Shown here piece by piece: positions 7,916 through 18,000 of a DNA stretch of 64,000 bases. The DNA is taken from NCBI GenBank assembly GCA_963806735.1, contig CAWEBE010000053.1, positions 1-64,000 of the forward strand. The letters run 5' to 3'. Under the pieces are notes generated by a model. It was not told where the DNA came from and ran no database searches. It saw only the letters and a program-made list of their open reading frames with translations. This DNA comes from CADEFX01 sp963806735. Its GTDB lineage: Bacteria; Pseudomonadota; Alphaproteobacteria; Rhizobiales; Hyphomicrobiaceae. A program made the position numbers and the translations under genes. Position 1 is the first letter of the stretch. The number at the start of each line of letters is the position of its first letter.

Positions 7916-8962
7916 GTGGATCCGGAAAAGCTTGATGCGCTGCGGCGCAAATATGCCGACGCCAAGGGCGGCGACATTCATGATCCGGCCTTCAAGGCCG
8001 TTGCCGAGGCCGTGTTCACCTCGCCTGACAGGCGCAAGTGGCCCTTTGCCGAGCCAGCGACGTTTCTAAGTGCGCCGTTTCGGCCGGACGCCGTGGCTTC
8101 TGCTGATTTTGGCGGCCTCGACGTGGCCCTCATCGGCGTGCCGATGGATCTGGGCGTTACGAACCGCGCCGGGGCGAGGCTTGGTCCGAGGGCCGTCCGC
8201 GCAGTGGAGAGAATCGGACCCTACGAGCATGTGCTCCGGGTCGCGCCCATGGGCAGGTTGAAAGTCGCCGACATCGGCGACGTCCCCATGCGCAGCCGTT
8301 TCAGCCTGTCCGAATGCCACGCCGACATCGAGGCCTTCTATAGCCGCATTGCGGCGGCGGGTGTCATTCCCCTGTCCGTCGGCGGTGATCACTCCATCGG
8401 CCATCCCATTCTCAAGGGGCTGGGCGCGTCACGGCCGGTGGGGATGGTGCACATCGATGCGCACTGCGATACCTCCGGCGAGTACGAGGGCGCCAAATTT
8501 CACCACGGTGCTCCCTTCCGCCAGGCTGTGCTCGACGGCGTGCTCGATCCCGAGCGTACGATCCAGATCGGCATCCGCGGCGGTGCCGAGTACCTCTGGG
8601 AGTTCTCCTTCGACAGCGGCATGACGGTCATACACGCCGAGGACGTGGCTGCCATGGGCTTGCGCGCCGTCATCGCCAAGGCGCGATCCGTGGTGGGGAA
8701 TGGACCAGTCTACGTGAGCTTCGATGTGGACAGCCTTGATCCGGCCTTCGCGCCGGGGACGGGCACGCCGGAAGTCGGCGGCCTGACACCGCGTGAAGTT
8801 CTGACCATCCTGCGCGGGTTGGCCGGCATCGACATCATCGGCGGTGATGTGGTGGAGGTCGCACCGCAGTACGATGCCAATACGACGACCGCCCAGGTCG
8901 CAGCGCAAATGCTGTTCGAGCTGCTGTGTCTCGTGGCGCTGCGGCCGAGCGGCAAGAAATGA
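7916..8962 (+). CDS. Ureohydrolase (agmatinase/guanidinobutyrase type)
   Basis: This cytosolic manganese enzyme family hydrolyses a guanidino compound to urea and an amine. The binuclear metal motifs are complete: GGDHSIG, HIDAHCD and FDVDSLDPAFAPGTGTPE. The protein is 348 residues from the GTG at 7916, which has GGAGAGG at six bases and gives VDPEKLDALRRKYADAKGG. An ATG at 7868 is the alternative start. The length and the extended N-terminus before the first metal motif fit the agmatinase-like branch, but agmatine, guanidinobutyrate or guanidinopropionate cannot be told apart by eye. It converges with the fusion gene downstream with only six bases between the stops. Confidence 0.88.
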   Translation: MDPEKLDALRRKYADAKGGDIHDPAFKAVAEAVFTSPDRRKWPFAEPATFLSAPFRPDAVASADFGGLDVALIGVPMDLGVTNRAGARLGPRAVRAVERIGPYEHVLRVAPMGRLKVADIGDVPMRSRFSLSECHADIEAFYSRIAAAGVIPLSVGGDHSIGHPILKGLGASRPVGMVHIDAHCDTSGEYEGAKFHHGAPFRQAVLDGVLDPERTIQIGIRGGAEYLWEFSFDSGMTVIHAEDVAAMGLRAVIAKARSVVGNGPVYVSFDVDSLDPAFAPGTGTPEVGGLTPREVLTILRGLAGIDIIGGDVVEVAPQYDANTTTAQVAAQMLFELLCLVALRPSGKK

Positions 8963-8968
8963 AGCGAG

Positions 8969-11818
8969 CTACGACTTGCCGGTTTTAGCCCGCTCAACCT
9001 CAAGGTCCCGAAGGGACCGGCGGCGGATCTTGCCGGTCACGGTCTTTGGCAGCTCGGCGATGAACTCGATGGCGCGCGGATATTTATAGGGCGCGGTGAC
9101 GTTCTTGACGTGCGTCTGCAGTTCGCCAACGAGCGCCGGCGATCCGCTCAGTCCCTCCTTCAGGACGATGAAAGCCTTCACGATCTCGTTGCGCTCGGGG
9201 TCGGGGCTGGCAACGACCGCGCATTCCTGGACCGATGGGTGCTCCAGCAGCGCGTTCTCGACCTCCAGCGGGCCGATGCGATAGCCGGCGGAGTTGATCA
9301 CGTCGTCGGCGCGACCCGCGTACCAGAACTGGCCATCGGCATCCCGACTGCCGCGATCGCCCGACAGATACCAGCGGCCGTCCGGTCCATCGACGTGGCA
9401 GGCGGCTGTGCGCTCGGGGTCCTTCCAATAGCCGAGCATCATGTGCGGGCTCGGCACCTTGAGCGCGACGTGGCCTTCTTCCCCGTCGGGCAGGAAACAT
9501 CCATTGTCGTCGACGATGGCAATGTCCAGTCCCGGTTGTGGCCGGCCCATGGAGCCATAGCGCAGCGGTTCCGAGGGATAGTTGAGCACCATCATCAGGG
9601 CTTCGGTCTGCCCATAGGCCTCCGACACCTTGCAGCCCGTGACCTGCCCCCAGCGCTGTGCGATGGCCGGATTGACGGCCTCACCCGCAGAGATCGTGCG
9701 GCGCAGTGCAGAGATGTCGACGCCCCTGAAATCCTCGTTGGCAATCCGGTTGAGCTCCGTTGCCGATGCGCAGAAGACGCTGATGCGATGCGTCGAAAGC
9801 AGCCGCAGGCGCTCGGCGGGTACGTACGGACCATCGTAGAAAAAGGCGCACGAGCCACAGCTCCAAGGTCCCCAGATAATGCTGGTTCCGGCCTTGCTCC
9901 AGCCGGTATCGGCCGTGCACCAGATGCGGTCCTCGGGCGTGAGATCGAGCCAGTAGAATGCCGCAATGCGCCACACATAGAGCCCGCGGGAAGCGTGCAG
10001 CACGCCCTTCGGGTGCCCCGTTGAGCCCGACGTGTAGTACATGATTGCCGGGTCTTCAGCCGCGACGATGGCAGACGAAAAGGCTTCATCGCCTGCGTCC
10101 AGCGCTTCGCGCCAAGTGATCCAATCCGGCGCCCCGCCGACAGCGATCTTGATTTTCAGCAGATCGAGAACTGGCGCGAACTTGTCGACCTGCTCGGTCC
10201 GGCAGATTGCGGCGCGCGCCTCGGAATTGCGCACACGATATTCGATATCGCGCGCTGTCAGCATCTCGATGCACGGGATCACCACTGCTCCGAGCTTGAG
10301 GCAGGCAATCAGAGCGATCTGCCACTCCGGGATACGCGGCAGCATGACGATGACGCGATCGCCCTTGGCGACGCCCTGACGCCGCAGCGTATCGGCAAGA
10401 CGGTTGGACAGGCGCGCCACATCGGAGAAGCGATAGCTGGCCTGCTCGCCGGCTGCGTTCTCCCAAAGGATGGCGAGGCCGTCGCGCTCGGTGGCCCAGG
10501 CGTCCACCACATCAACGCCGAAGTTGAACTTTTCGGGAATGTCCCAGCGGAACTCGCGCACAAGCTCGGCATAATGCTTGTTGCGGGCGATGCCGAAGAG
10601 ATGGGCGTCTCTCACTGTCGTCTCCGTCAGTGAGTTCTTGGGTGGGCTCTTGCGTTCGCCAGCAACGATGCGACGCCCCAGCGCGTGGCGGTGCACTTCG
10701 GAGGGACCGTCGTAGATACGGAAGGCGCGCACATCGCGAAAGATGCGCTCGACCACCGTGTCGCTGGTAATCCCGGTGCCGCCGAGGATCTGCAGCGAGC
10801 GGTCGACGATGCGGAAGATCGCCTCGGAGCAGAACACCTTGGCCATGGAGCTTTCGCTAGACGCGCGCCGACCTTGATCCAGCAACCAAGCCGTGTGCCA
10901 GATGGCAAGCCGGCACATGTAAATGTCCATGGCGTTGTCGGCCAGCATGAAGCTCACGCCCTGATGCTCGCCGAGCGGTTTGCCGAACGACATGCGCTTG
11001 CGCGCGTACTCGGTAGCAATGTCGTGGGCGCGAATGGCGGAGCCAAGCCAGCGCATGCAGTGCGTCAGTCGGGCCGGCGCGAGCCGCACCTGCGCATAGC
11101 GAAAGCCTTGACCTACCTCGCCCAGCACGTCGTCACCGGAGACGCGCAAGTTCTCGATATCGACCACCGCGTGCCCGCCCATGAAGCTCGAGTCCATGGT
11201 GCCCAGCACGCGGCTGATCTTGAACGCAGGGTTGGGCAGCTCGGTCAGGAACATGGTGGCGTCGCTCGGTCCGTCGCCGGTGCGGGCCATGATAATGGCG
11301 AACGAAGCTCCCTCTGCTCCGGTGATCAGCCATTTGCGGCCGTTGATGACGAAGCCGTTGCCGTCGGGATCCGCGCGCACCTTCAGCATGGCCGGGTCGG
11401 CTCCGGCGCCGCCGTCGGGCTCCGTCATGGCGAAGCAAGAGCGTACCTCGCCGGTGGCGAGGCGCTTCAGGTATTTCTCGCGTTGGGCCGGTGTCGCCAC
11501 CACGTCGAGCAGATGAATATTGCCCTCGTCGGGCGCATGAAAGTGCAGGGCGATGGGGCCGAGAATGGAGTAGCCGGCCGCCTCGAAGATCACGGCCTGC
11601 TCGAAGTGAGAGAAACCCTTGCCGCCGAAGTCCTCGGGACTGTTGATGCCCAGCAAACCGGCTGCCTTCGCGGCCATGTTGAGGTCGCGGCGCAGGTCCT
11701 CCGGGATGCCGTGATGCCCCCAGCGCGGGTCACGCTCGAACGGAATGATCTTCTCGCGCACGAAGGCGGCGACCCGATCGCGCAGCTCGGTGAGCGGCTG
11801 GGGGATCTCGAAGTCCAT
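8969..11818 (-). CDS. Acyl-CoA dehydrogenase / acyl-CoA synthetase fusion
   Basis: One uninterrupted 949-residue protein joins two enzymes. Residues 1 to about 395 are a flavin acyl-CoA dehydrogenase (FAMTEPDGGAGAD, GRKWLITGAEGA, QILGGTGITSD, IYDGPSEVHR). After a short linker, residues about 410-949 are an AMP-forming acyl-CoA synthetase with the P-loop-like MYYTSGSTGHPKG, SEAYGQTE, the adenylate-binding YLSGDRG, and the catalytic lysine motif near the end (LPKTVTGKIRRR). The synthetase half would activate a carboxylic acid to its CoA thioester and the dehydrogenase half would introduce the alpha-beta double bond. It resembles medium-chain (MACS-like) synthetases, so a short/medium or aromatic-substituted acid is possible. 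It is a single gene with no obvious operon partner, reaching the ureohydrolase stop. Confidence 0.92.
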   Translation of the reverse strand: MDFEIPQPLTELRDRVAAFVREKIIPFERDPRWGHHGIPEDLRRDLNMAAKAAGLLGINSPEDFGGKGFSHFEQAVIFEAAGYSILGPIALHFHAPDEGNIHLLDVVATPAQREKYLKRLATGEVRSCFAMTEPDGGAGADPAMLKVRADPDGNGFVINGRKWLITGAEGASFAIIMARTGDGPSDATMFLTELPNPAFKISRVLGTMDSSFMGGHAVVDIENLRVSGDDVLGEVGQGFRYAQVRLAPARLTHCMRWLGSAIRAHDIATEYARKRMSFGKPLGEHQGVSFMLADNAMDIYMCRLAIWHTAWLLDQGRRASSESSMAKVFCSEAIFRIVDRSLQILGGTGITSDTVVERIFRDVRAFRIYDGPSEVHRHALGRRIVAGERKSPPKNSLTETTVRDAHLFGIARNKHYAELVREFRWDIPEKFNFGVDVVDAWATERDGLAILWENAAGEQASYRFSDVARLSNRLADTLRRQGVAKGDRVIVMLPRIPEWQIALIACLKLGAVVIPCIEMLTARDIEYRVRNSEARAAICRTEQVDKFAPVLDLLKIKIAVGGAPDWITWREALDAGDEAFSSAIVAAEDPAIMYYTSGSTGHPKGVLHASRGLYVWRIAAFYWLDLTPEDRIWCTADTGWSKAGTSIIWGPWSCGSCAFFYDGPYVPAERLRLLSTHRISVFCASATELNRIANEDFRGVDISALRRTISAGEAVNPAIAQRWGQVTGCKVSEAYGQTEALMMVLNYPSEPLRYGSMGRPQPGLDIAIVDDNGCFLPDGEEGHVALKVPSPHMMLGYWKDPERTAACHVDGPDGRWYLSGDRGSRDADGQFWYAGRADDVINSAGYRIGPLEVENALLEHPSVQECAVVASPDPERNEIVKAFIVLKEGLSGSPALVGELQTHVKNVTAPYKYPRAIEFIAELPKTVTGKIRRRSLRDLEVERAKTGKS

Positions 11819-11918
11819 GCGTCGTCTGCTCTCCTGGCGAAGCCCGTGCGGGGTCGACAGGAGAAAGATTAGTGCAAACCTAGGCGGAGGCGAGACTCAA
11901 TTCGAGTTGGCGAGGAGT

Positions 11919-12755
11919 TTACTGCCAGCGCAGCTCCAAGATAGAGAACCACAGCTTTCGCTCGCGGGCTGCGGCAGCGGTGGAGAGCGCTTCGGCAGCA
12001 ACGCCCGAGATCCTGATATCCGTGGTGTCCCGCAGGACGAGACTGGTTTTCTCGAACTTGAGAGCGCCATCGGCCCAAACGCGGATCACGCCATTCTTCT
12101 GGCCGGGCGTGTTGAGCACAACCTCCTGCTCGAGCGCAATCCATTGTCCGCGCCGCAACACATACTCGCTGCGGTCACTGGCCAGCGTGCGGGCGTCGGA
12201 CCATCCCGACAGTTGCGCACGGACTTCCAAGGCGCCGGTCTCGCTCCAGCCACTGCGGAACGGCGGGTTGGACCCCGCAATCTGCGATTGCGCAGTCGTC
12301 AACAGACTCGGCAGGCGCCCACCCTTGGCGAAATCGAAGTCGGACGGCAACAACACCGAGTAGGTGAGGCAAGCCGACGAGGTCTGGTGCATGGCCTTCG
12401 GCATCCACGTGAAGCCCATGCCGAACCGAGAGTTGGCCCGTGAGGCTTCGCCCGGAACCTTGGCCAGCCGCACCTCGATAGCCGGTTTGACCGGATCTCC
12501 CTTGAGCGCGACCACGCGCGCGTTGTCGAGCAGTCCCCAGTCATCTCCACCAAACCTGGCTTGCAGATCCGCCGCCGTCAGCAGCTCGCCGCGCGAGCGT
12601 TCCAGCGAAAGCTGGGTACCCTGGCTGTAACGCGTGCTGCAAGGCGCCACCTCGTCCGGCATGAACACCGAACGCAGGACGGCTGCACCGGATGCCAGCA
12701 CGACGAGAAGCGCCGCTCCATTGAACAGGATCGCGAGCCTGGTCGGTCTCTTCAT
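11919..12755 (-). CDS. Membrane-anchored or secreted polysaccharide lyase-like protein
   Basis: The ATG at 12753-12755 follows GAGGA and starts a 278-residue protein with an N-terminal signal anchor (LAILFNGAALLVVLASGAAV). The rest looks like a beta-rich jelly-roll domain: RFGMGFTWMPKAM, ACLTYSVLLPSDFDFAKGG, GLLDNARVV and RGQWIALEQEVVLNTPGQKN. The combination of DFDFAKGGRLP with WADGALKFEK is characteristic of the polysaccharide-lyase-14-like/alginate-lyase-like fold family, as I recall it. If correct it would bind or cleave a uronic-acid polymer in the periplasm. Catalytic residues cannot be confirmed by eye. It stands alone. Confidence 0.65.
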   Translation of the reverse strand: MKRPTRLAILFNGAALLVVLASGAAVLRSVFMPDEVAPCSTRYSQGTQLSLERSRGELLTAADLQARFGGDDWGLLDNARVVALKGDPVKPAIEVRLAKVPGEASRANSRFGMGFTWMPKAMHQTSSACLTYSVLLPSDFDFAKGGRLPSLLTTAQSQIAGSNPPFRSGWSETGALEVRAQLSGWSDARTLASDRSEYVLRRGQWIALEQEVVLNTPGQKNGVIRVWADGALKFEKTSLVLRDTTDIRISGVAAEALSTAAAARERKLWFSILELRWQ

Positions 12756-12876
12756 ATTGCTGGTGTCCTCGAGGTCGGCGCGCCGCAGGGCTGGCTGGAA
12801 GGCTTTCGCGCCTACCAAGCCTCAACCGATCCTCGCATCAATCCCTAAAAAATCGCTAAATCGAAGGGGACCGCAC

Positions 12877-14286
12877 TCAGGCCGCGGGCACAATTTTCCC
12901 CGGATTGAGAATGTTCAAAGGGTCGAGCGTAGCCTTGATCGAGCGCATGACGGCAACACCCGCGCCGTGCTCGGCCTCCAGATACTGGCGCTTGCCCTGC
13001 CCTACGCCGTGCTCACCCGTGCACGTGCCGTCCATGGCGAGCGCACGCGCCGCGAGCCGCTCGAGAAAGCCTTTAGCTGCTTTGATTTCCTGTGGGTTGT
13101 TGGGATCGATCATCGGTGTGGAATGGAAGTTGCCGTCGCCGACGTGACCGACGATTGGAGCGATCAGACCTGTGCTGCGGATATCGGCCTGCGTCTCGAG
13201 CACGCATTCGGCGAGGCGTGAGATCGGCACGCATACGTCCGTGGCGAGGCCCTCGCGGCCCGGCCAGGTGGATTTGTTCGCCCAATAGGCTTCGTGGCGG
13301 GCTTTCCACAGCCGGCGCCGGTCTTCCTCTTTCTCAGCCCAATCGAAGCGGATTGCACCCTCGCTCAGGGCGATCTCCTCGAAGAGCTTGACCTGCTCGC
13401 GCGCACCATTTTCCGTTCCGTGAAACTCGAGAAACAGCATCGGCTGCTCCTCGAGGCCGAGCTTGGAATGCAGATTGATGGCACGCACCTGGACCTCGTC
13501 CAGCAGCTCCATGCGCGCCAGACCGAGGCCGAGCTGGATCGCCTGAATAACGGCGTTGCACGCGCCTTCGATGGACTTGAACGGGCAGACCGCGGCCAGG
13601 ATCACCTCGGGGATGCCGTAAAGGCGGACCGTCGCCTCCGTGATGATGCCAAGCGTGCCCTCCGAGCCGACCAGCAGGCGCGTCAGGTCGTAACCGGCCG
13701 ACGATTTGCGCGCCCGCCGCGCGGTACGCACCACGGAGCCGTCGGCCATAACGACGGTGAGGTTCAGCACGTTGTCGCGCATCGTGCCGTAGCGCACGGC
13801 AGTGGTGCCCGACGCGCGGGTGGCCGCCATGCCGCCGATTGTGGCTTCCTCGGCGCCTGGGTCGACGGGGAAAAACAGGCCCATGTCGCGCAGGTAGTCG
13901 TTCAATTTCTTGCGTGAGACGCCCGGTTGGACCACGCAGTCCAGGTCCCGCTCGTTTACGGCCAGGATCTCGTCCATCTGCTGGAAATCGAGCGAAAGCC
14001 CGCCGTGCGGTGCATTGACGTGGCCTTCGAGCGATGTTCCCGCGCCGAACGGCACGATGGGGACGCGATGCGTCGAGGCCAACTCGACGATATCGCGCAC
14101 CTCCTCGGTCGACCTTGGCCATACTACGGCATCCGGCGGCTCGTTTGTCAGCCAGGTCACAGTGTTGGCATGCTGCCGTCGGATAGCCTCGCCGGTCTGC
14201 ACGCGGTCGCCAAAACGCTGCTTCAGGATGGCAATGGCTGTCGCCACGTCCGGCCGAGTTTGCAGCGTGCTAGCGGTCGTTGCCAT
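12877..14286 (-). CDS. FAD-linked D-lactate dehydrogenase / glycolate oxidase-type protein
   Basis: A 469-residue member of the FAD-binding PCMH/GlcD-LDHD family. The FAD-binding region shows VPFGAGTSLEGHVN, PGAEEATIGGMAATRASG and LLVGSEGTLGIITEATVRL. The C-terminal substrate domain has the metal/substrate motif HVGDGNFHSTPM and the closing GEHGVGQGKRQYL with NPGKIVP. Such enzymes oxidise D-lactate or a related 2-hydroxyacid and pass electrons to cytochrome c or quinone. It is about 90 residues shorter than GlcD plus extension and has no iron-sulfur partner gene beside it, so D-lactate dehydrogenase (cytochrome) is the more likely identity. Confidence 0.85.
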   Translation of the reverse strand: MATTASTLQTRPDVATAIAILKQRFGDRVQTGEAIRRQHANTVTWLTNEPPDAVVWPRSTEEVRDIVELASTHRVPIVPFGAGTSLEGHVNAPHGGLSLDFQQMDEILAVNERDLDCVVQPGVSRKKLNDYLRDMGLFFPVDPGAEEATIGGMAATRASGTTAVRYGTMRDNVLNLTVVMADGSVVRTARRARKSSAGYDLTRLLVGSEGTLGIITEATVRLYGIPEVILAAVCPFKSIEGACNAVIQAIQLGLGLARMELLDEVQVRAINLHSKLGLEEQPMLFLEFHGTENGAREQVKLFEEIALSEGAIRFDWAEKEEDRRRLWKARHEAYWANKSTWPGREGLATDVCVPISRLAECVLETQADIRSTGLIAPIVGHVGDGNFHSTPMIDPNNPQEIKAAKGFLERLAARALAMDGTCTGEHGVGQGKRQYLEAEHGAGVAVMRSIKATLDPLNILNPGKIVPAA

Positions 14287-14494
14287 ATGTACTCCTTTGG
14301 GGCGGCTATCCAGCCGCTCGATTTGTGCCGGATCGTATGTATTCTAGGGGATGTTGCATAGGGGGAGCCGCAACCGATCGGTGCCAGCGACCGCACTTCG
14401 TCATCTTTCCGACGACGGTGCCGGCTAACTCGATGCCCAAAGCTCGGCGCTCATGAGTGTGTGCCGTCAGGTGACACTAGTAGGGGGTGGGACC

Positions 14495-15740
14495 ATGTGT
14501 TTCAGAACGCTCATTGCGCTTCTCGTGTTTGCCGGCGGCATCGCAACCGCGGTTGAGGCGAATGGCCGAGATCGAGGCCGGGACCGTGCCCATGCTGGTG
14601 ATGGCGACGGCAATTGGGTCCTGATCGAGGCGCGCGACGTCGATCTCAAGAAAGAAGAGGACCGCTTCAACATTGGGGCGAGCAAGGGGCGCTTCAAGTC
14701 GATTGTGCTTGTCGGCATGAACCGGCTCATCGACATCAAACGCGTGACCGTGACTACCGATGGCGAGCCGTATGTCGAGAAAAGACGCCTCATGCTGGAG
14801 CAAGGAGACAAATCACCTGTCATCTTGTTCAGTCGTGAAGGAAGTGTGGTCCGGCATGTAGACCTTTCCTATCGCTTGCATTTGGGGGCGGCAGGCCCTG
14901 CCAAAGTGGAATTGTGGGCACTGCGGGCGGCGGCCGAACAGCCGGTTGCCCGGTTCGAGCCGCCGCGGAGCACGACGGCCGCCGCAACATCCACGGCGCA
15001 GGCCGATGATGAGACGGACGGCGCTGGCGCTGTGCTGTTTGGTGTGCAGGACGTTGGGACGGAAGTCGATCACGATGTTTTCCGGTTGGGCAGGGAATAC
15101 GGCCGGTTCGGCAGGGTTCGTTTGCGCGCGCTCAGCAATGCTGTGGGGATCAAGGAGATGCGCGTCATTTATTCGGGCGGCGAGCCCGACGTCCTGGCGC
15201 TCAATGCTGTTGTCGGTGCTGACGAACGTACGCCGTGGCTCGATCTGAAAGGCGATCGCTTCATTAGGGAGATTCTACTTTGTTTACGCGAGCCAGTCGC
15301 GCAGCAAGGCGCGCCTGGAGGTTTACGGCGAATACGCGGAGAGCTGGTTCCGGCCCGGCTCAGGCACGGGGGCATTCTCATCGGCCAATAACGGCTGGCT
15401 CTATCTCGGTGGCCAGTCGCCGTTGTTTGTGAGCATACGGCGCGGCTTGGGATACGAAACCGATGTGGTTTCCGTGGCGCGCAATCGCGGGTTCAGGAAC
15501 CTGCGTCTCGATGTGAAGAATCGCGCCATTACCTTGAATCAGATCAAGGTCGTCTATTCCGATGGGTCCAGCGACACATTCGCGGACCGGCAGAGAGTTG
15601 ACGGCGGCCAGTCTTTTGGTCCGGTTGAGCTCAAGTCCCGACGGCCGGTCAAGCAGATCGAGATAAGCTATCGCTCACGCATTTTCGACTCGCAAGCGCA
15701 AGGCAGCAGCTACGCCTTCGTCGAGTTCTGGGCGAGGTGA
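14495..15740 (+). pseudogene. Secreted triple-repeat protein with one frameshift
   Basis: From the ATG at 14495 a signal peptide (CFRTLIALLVFAGGIATAVE) leads into three homologous beta-rich repeats. Repeat 1 includes FNIGASKGRFKSIVLVGMN. Repeat 2 includes FRLGREYGRFGRVRLRALSN then MRVIYSGGEPD. Repeat 3 includes VARNRGFRNLRLDVKNRAIT then IKVVYSDGSSD. The frame breaks near 15278: the expected continuation FVYASQSRSKARLEVYGEYA is one base out of frame, and repeat 3 runs in that second frame to 15740. A single extra base explains it, so the intact protein would be about 414 residues. The same module occurs once in the next gene. Function is unknown; it is probably periplasmic or surface-exposed. 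Confidence 0.75.
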
Positions 15741-15760
15741 ACTCGCGCACGAGTGCCAAA

Positions 15761-15792
15761 AAACGGCGCGGGAGTTTGTTGCCGCGCCGTTT
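15761..15792 (+). terminator. Hairpin terminator after the repeat protein
   Basis: Perfect 11-bp arms AAACGGCGCGG and CCGCGCCGTTT enclose a ten-base loop just after the stop at 15740. The T-tail is short, but the A-rich left flank and T-containing right arm fit an intrinsic terminator. Confidence 0.65.
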
Positions 15793-15924
15793 CGCACGGT
15801 GAAGCGATAACAAATTCGTGCGCGCGACGGTTCCAGCTTTCATGACGCGTTCAGGCGGTGTGCGCGATCGTGCGAACACGTTATGGCGCATGCGCGTCGA
15901 ACCATCGACTAAAGGAGTTCTCGA

Positions 15925-16338
15925 ATGAACCGCAGAGTATTTTTTGCGACAGTGGCAGGTGTGCTCGCGACGGTCGTTCTGGCAGGGTCTGCTGACGCCC
16001 AACGGCGCCCCGAGCGCGGTTGGGAATTGCTCGGCACCAAGAAGGTTGGCTTCATCGCGGACCGCGATACTGTACAAGTCGGCAGGCAGGAAGGCCGGTT
16101 CCGCGCCATCAAGTTGCGTGTGCGAAATGCCCCGATCCACATGACGGACCTGAAGGTCGTCTACGCCAACGGAGAGCCTGACGATTTGCCCGTCCGTGCG
16201 GACATCCGCGCCGGCGGTGAGACACGGGCCATCGACCTCAGAGGCCGCGACCGCGCCATTCGCGAGGTTCAGATGATTTATCGCTCGAGACCGACATTCA
16301 GGGGGCTGGCAACGGTCGAGGTATGGGGATTGCACTGA
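15925..16338 (+). CDS. Secreted single-repeat protein of the same family
   Basis: This 137-residue protein has a signal peptide (RVFFATVAGVLATVVLAGSA, cleaved near ADAQ) and one copy of the module found three times in the upstream gene: GRQEGRFRAIKLRVRNAPIH, then DLKVVYANGEPDDLPVR, then IDLRGRDRAIREVQMIYRSR. A GGAG ribosome site precedes the ATG. Similar one-module secreted proteins are common in Rhizobiales (I associate them with DUF2541-like annotations, not certain). The tandem arrangement suggests duplication within the locus. The role is unknown; the beta-strand-rich, charged surface suggests an exported binding or stress protein. Confidence 0.75.
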   Translation: MNRRVFFATVAGVLATVVLAGSADAQRRPERGWELLGTKKVGFIADRDTVQVGRQEGRFRAIKLRVRNAPIHMTDLKVVYANGEPDDLPVRADIRAGGETRAIDLRGRDRAIREVQMIYRSRPTFRGLATVEVWGLH

Positions 16339-16360
16339 TCCGACAACGACTGACAGTTGG

Positions 16361-16393
16361 TGAGGGGCGCGGCTGTGCGTCCCTCATTTTCTT
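16361..16393 (+). terminator. Rho-independent terminator
   Basis: Arms TGAGGGGCGC and GCGTCCCTCA (one G.T pair) around a six-base loop are followed by TTTTCTTT. It lies 22 bases after the stop of the single-repeat gene. Confidence 0.8.
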
Positions 16394-16432
16394 TCCAGGT
16401 GCCATGGGACGTGCCGCTGCGATAGTGTGCTG

Positions 16433-16583
16433 CTAGAGCGCGATCGCCTCACATGGAAGCACTCCCGCTTCCATGTGAGGCGTGAATCGCACTCTAAACT
16501 TAAAGTGTAGAGCAGGATTCACGCTTCGGCCGCGACCTCTCAATTGCGGTAAAGTGATTCAATCCGAAGCGATCCTGCTCTAG
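16433..16583. repeat. Palindromic intergenic repeat, element A (two modules)
   Basis: Module 1 (16433-16496) contains a perfect 15-bp hairpin with arms GCCTCACATGGAAGC and GCTTCCATGTGAGGC and a six-base loop, bracketed by CTAGAGCGCGATC and GTGAATCGCACTCTA. Module 2 (16508-16583) starts TAGAGCAGGATTCACGC and ends GCGATCCTGCTCTAG. It ends 24 bases before the frmA start, so it forms part of that gene's 5' region. Related copies lie at 17822-17961 and 62250-62307. This is a REP/MITE-like element family. Confidence 0.85.
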
Positions 16584-16607
16584 CGCAACTGTCTGTCGGA
16601 GCCGACA

Positions 16608-17735
<1,128 letters not shown>

Positions 17736-17821
17736 GAGAGCAATCGCATGCGCTCTTGCGAGTGATTTGCAGGCACTGATGGCAAGCTGTGGGGATGGGT
17801 TGCGCGCGGGTGGCGAACCCG

Positions 17822-17961
17822 CTAGAGCAGGATCGTTTCAGATGGAATTGCAGTCGCGATCCATCTGGAGCGTGAATCCTGCTCCACACCTGGAGCTTAG
17901 AGTGCGATTCACGCCTCACAGTGAAGCGGTAGGGCTTCCATGTGAGGCGATCGCGCTCTAG
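17822..17961. repeat. Palindromic intergenic repeat, element B
   Basis: This is a diverged copy of element A in opposite order and orientation. It starts CTAGAGCAGGATCG (module 2 type) with GTGAATCCTGCTC, then AGTGCGATTCACGCC and an imperfect hairpin (GCCTCACAGTGAAGC with GCTTCCATGTGAGGC), ending CGATCGCGCTCTAG. With element A it forms an inverted pair around frmA. It ends 39 bases before the CDF gene. Confidence 0.8.
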
Positions 17962-18000
17962 TGAGGCCTCGATTTCGCAACGAGACCGTGCGCCGTCTTC

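Noticed and set aside
9110..10024. Plus-strand frame of 304 codons opposite the acyl-CoA synthetase half
   Set aside because: It lies antisense to the conserved synthetase motifs and has no ribosome site or recognisable domain. GC-rich codon bias readily leaves such frames open.
10685..11872. Long plus-strand frame of 395 codons opposite the acyl-CoA dehydrogenase half of the fusion
   Set aside because: It is an antisense shadow of a gene whose minus-strand motifs are unambiguous; its translation is His/Ala/Gly/Arg-rich with no family sense.
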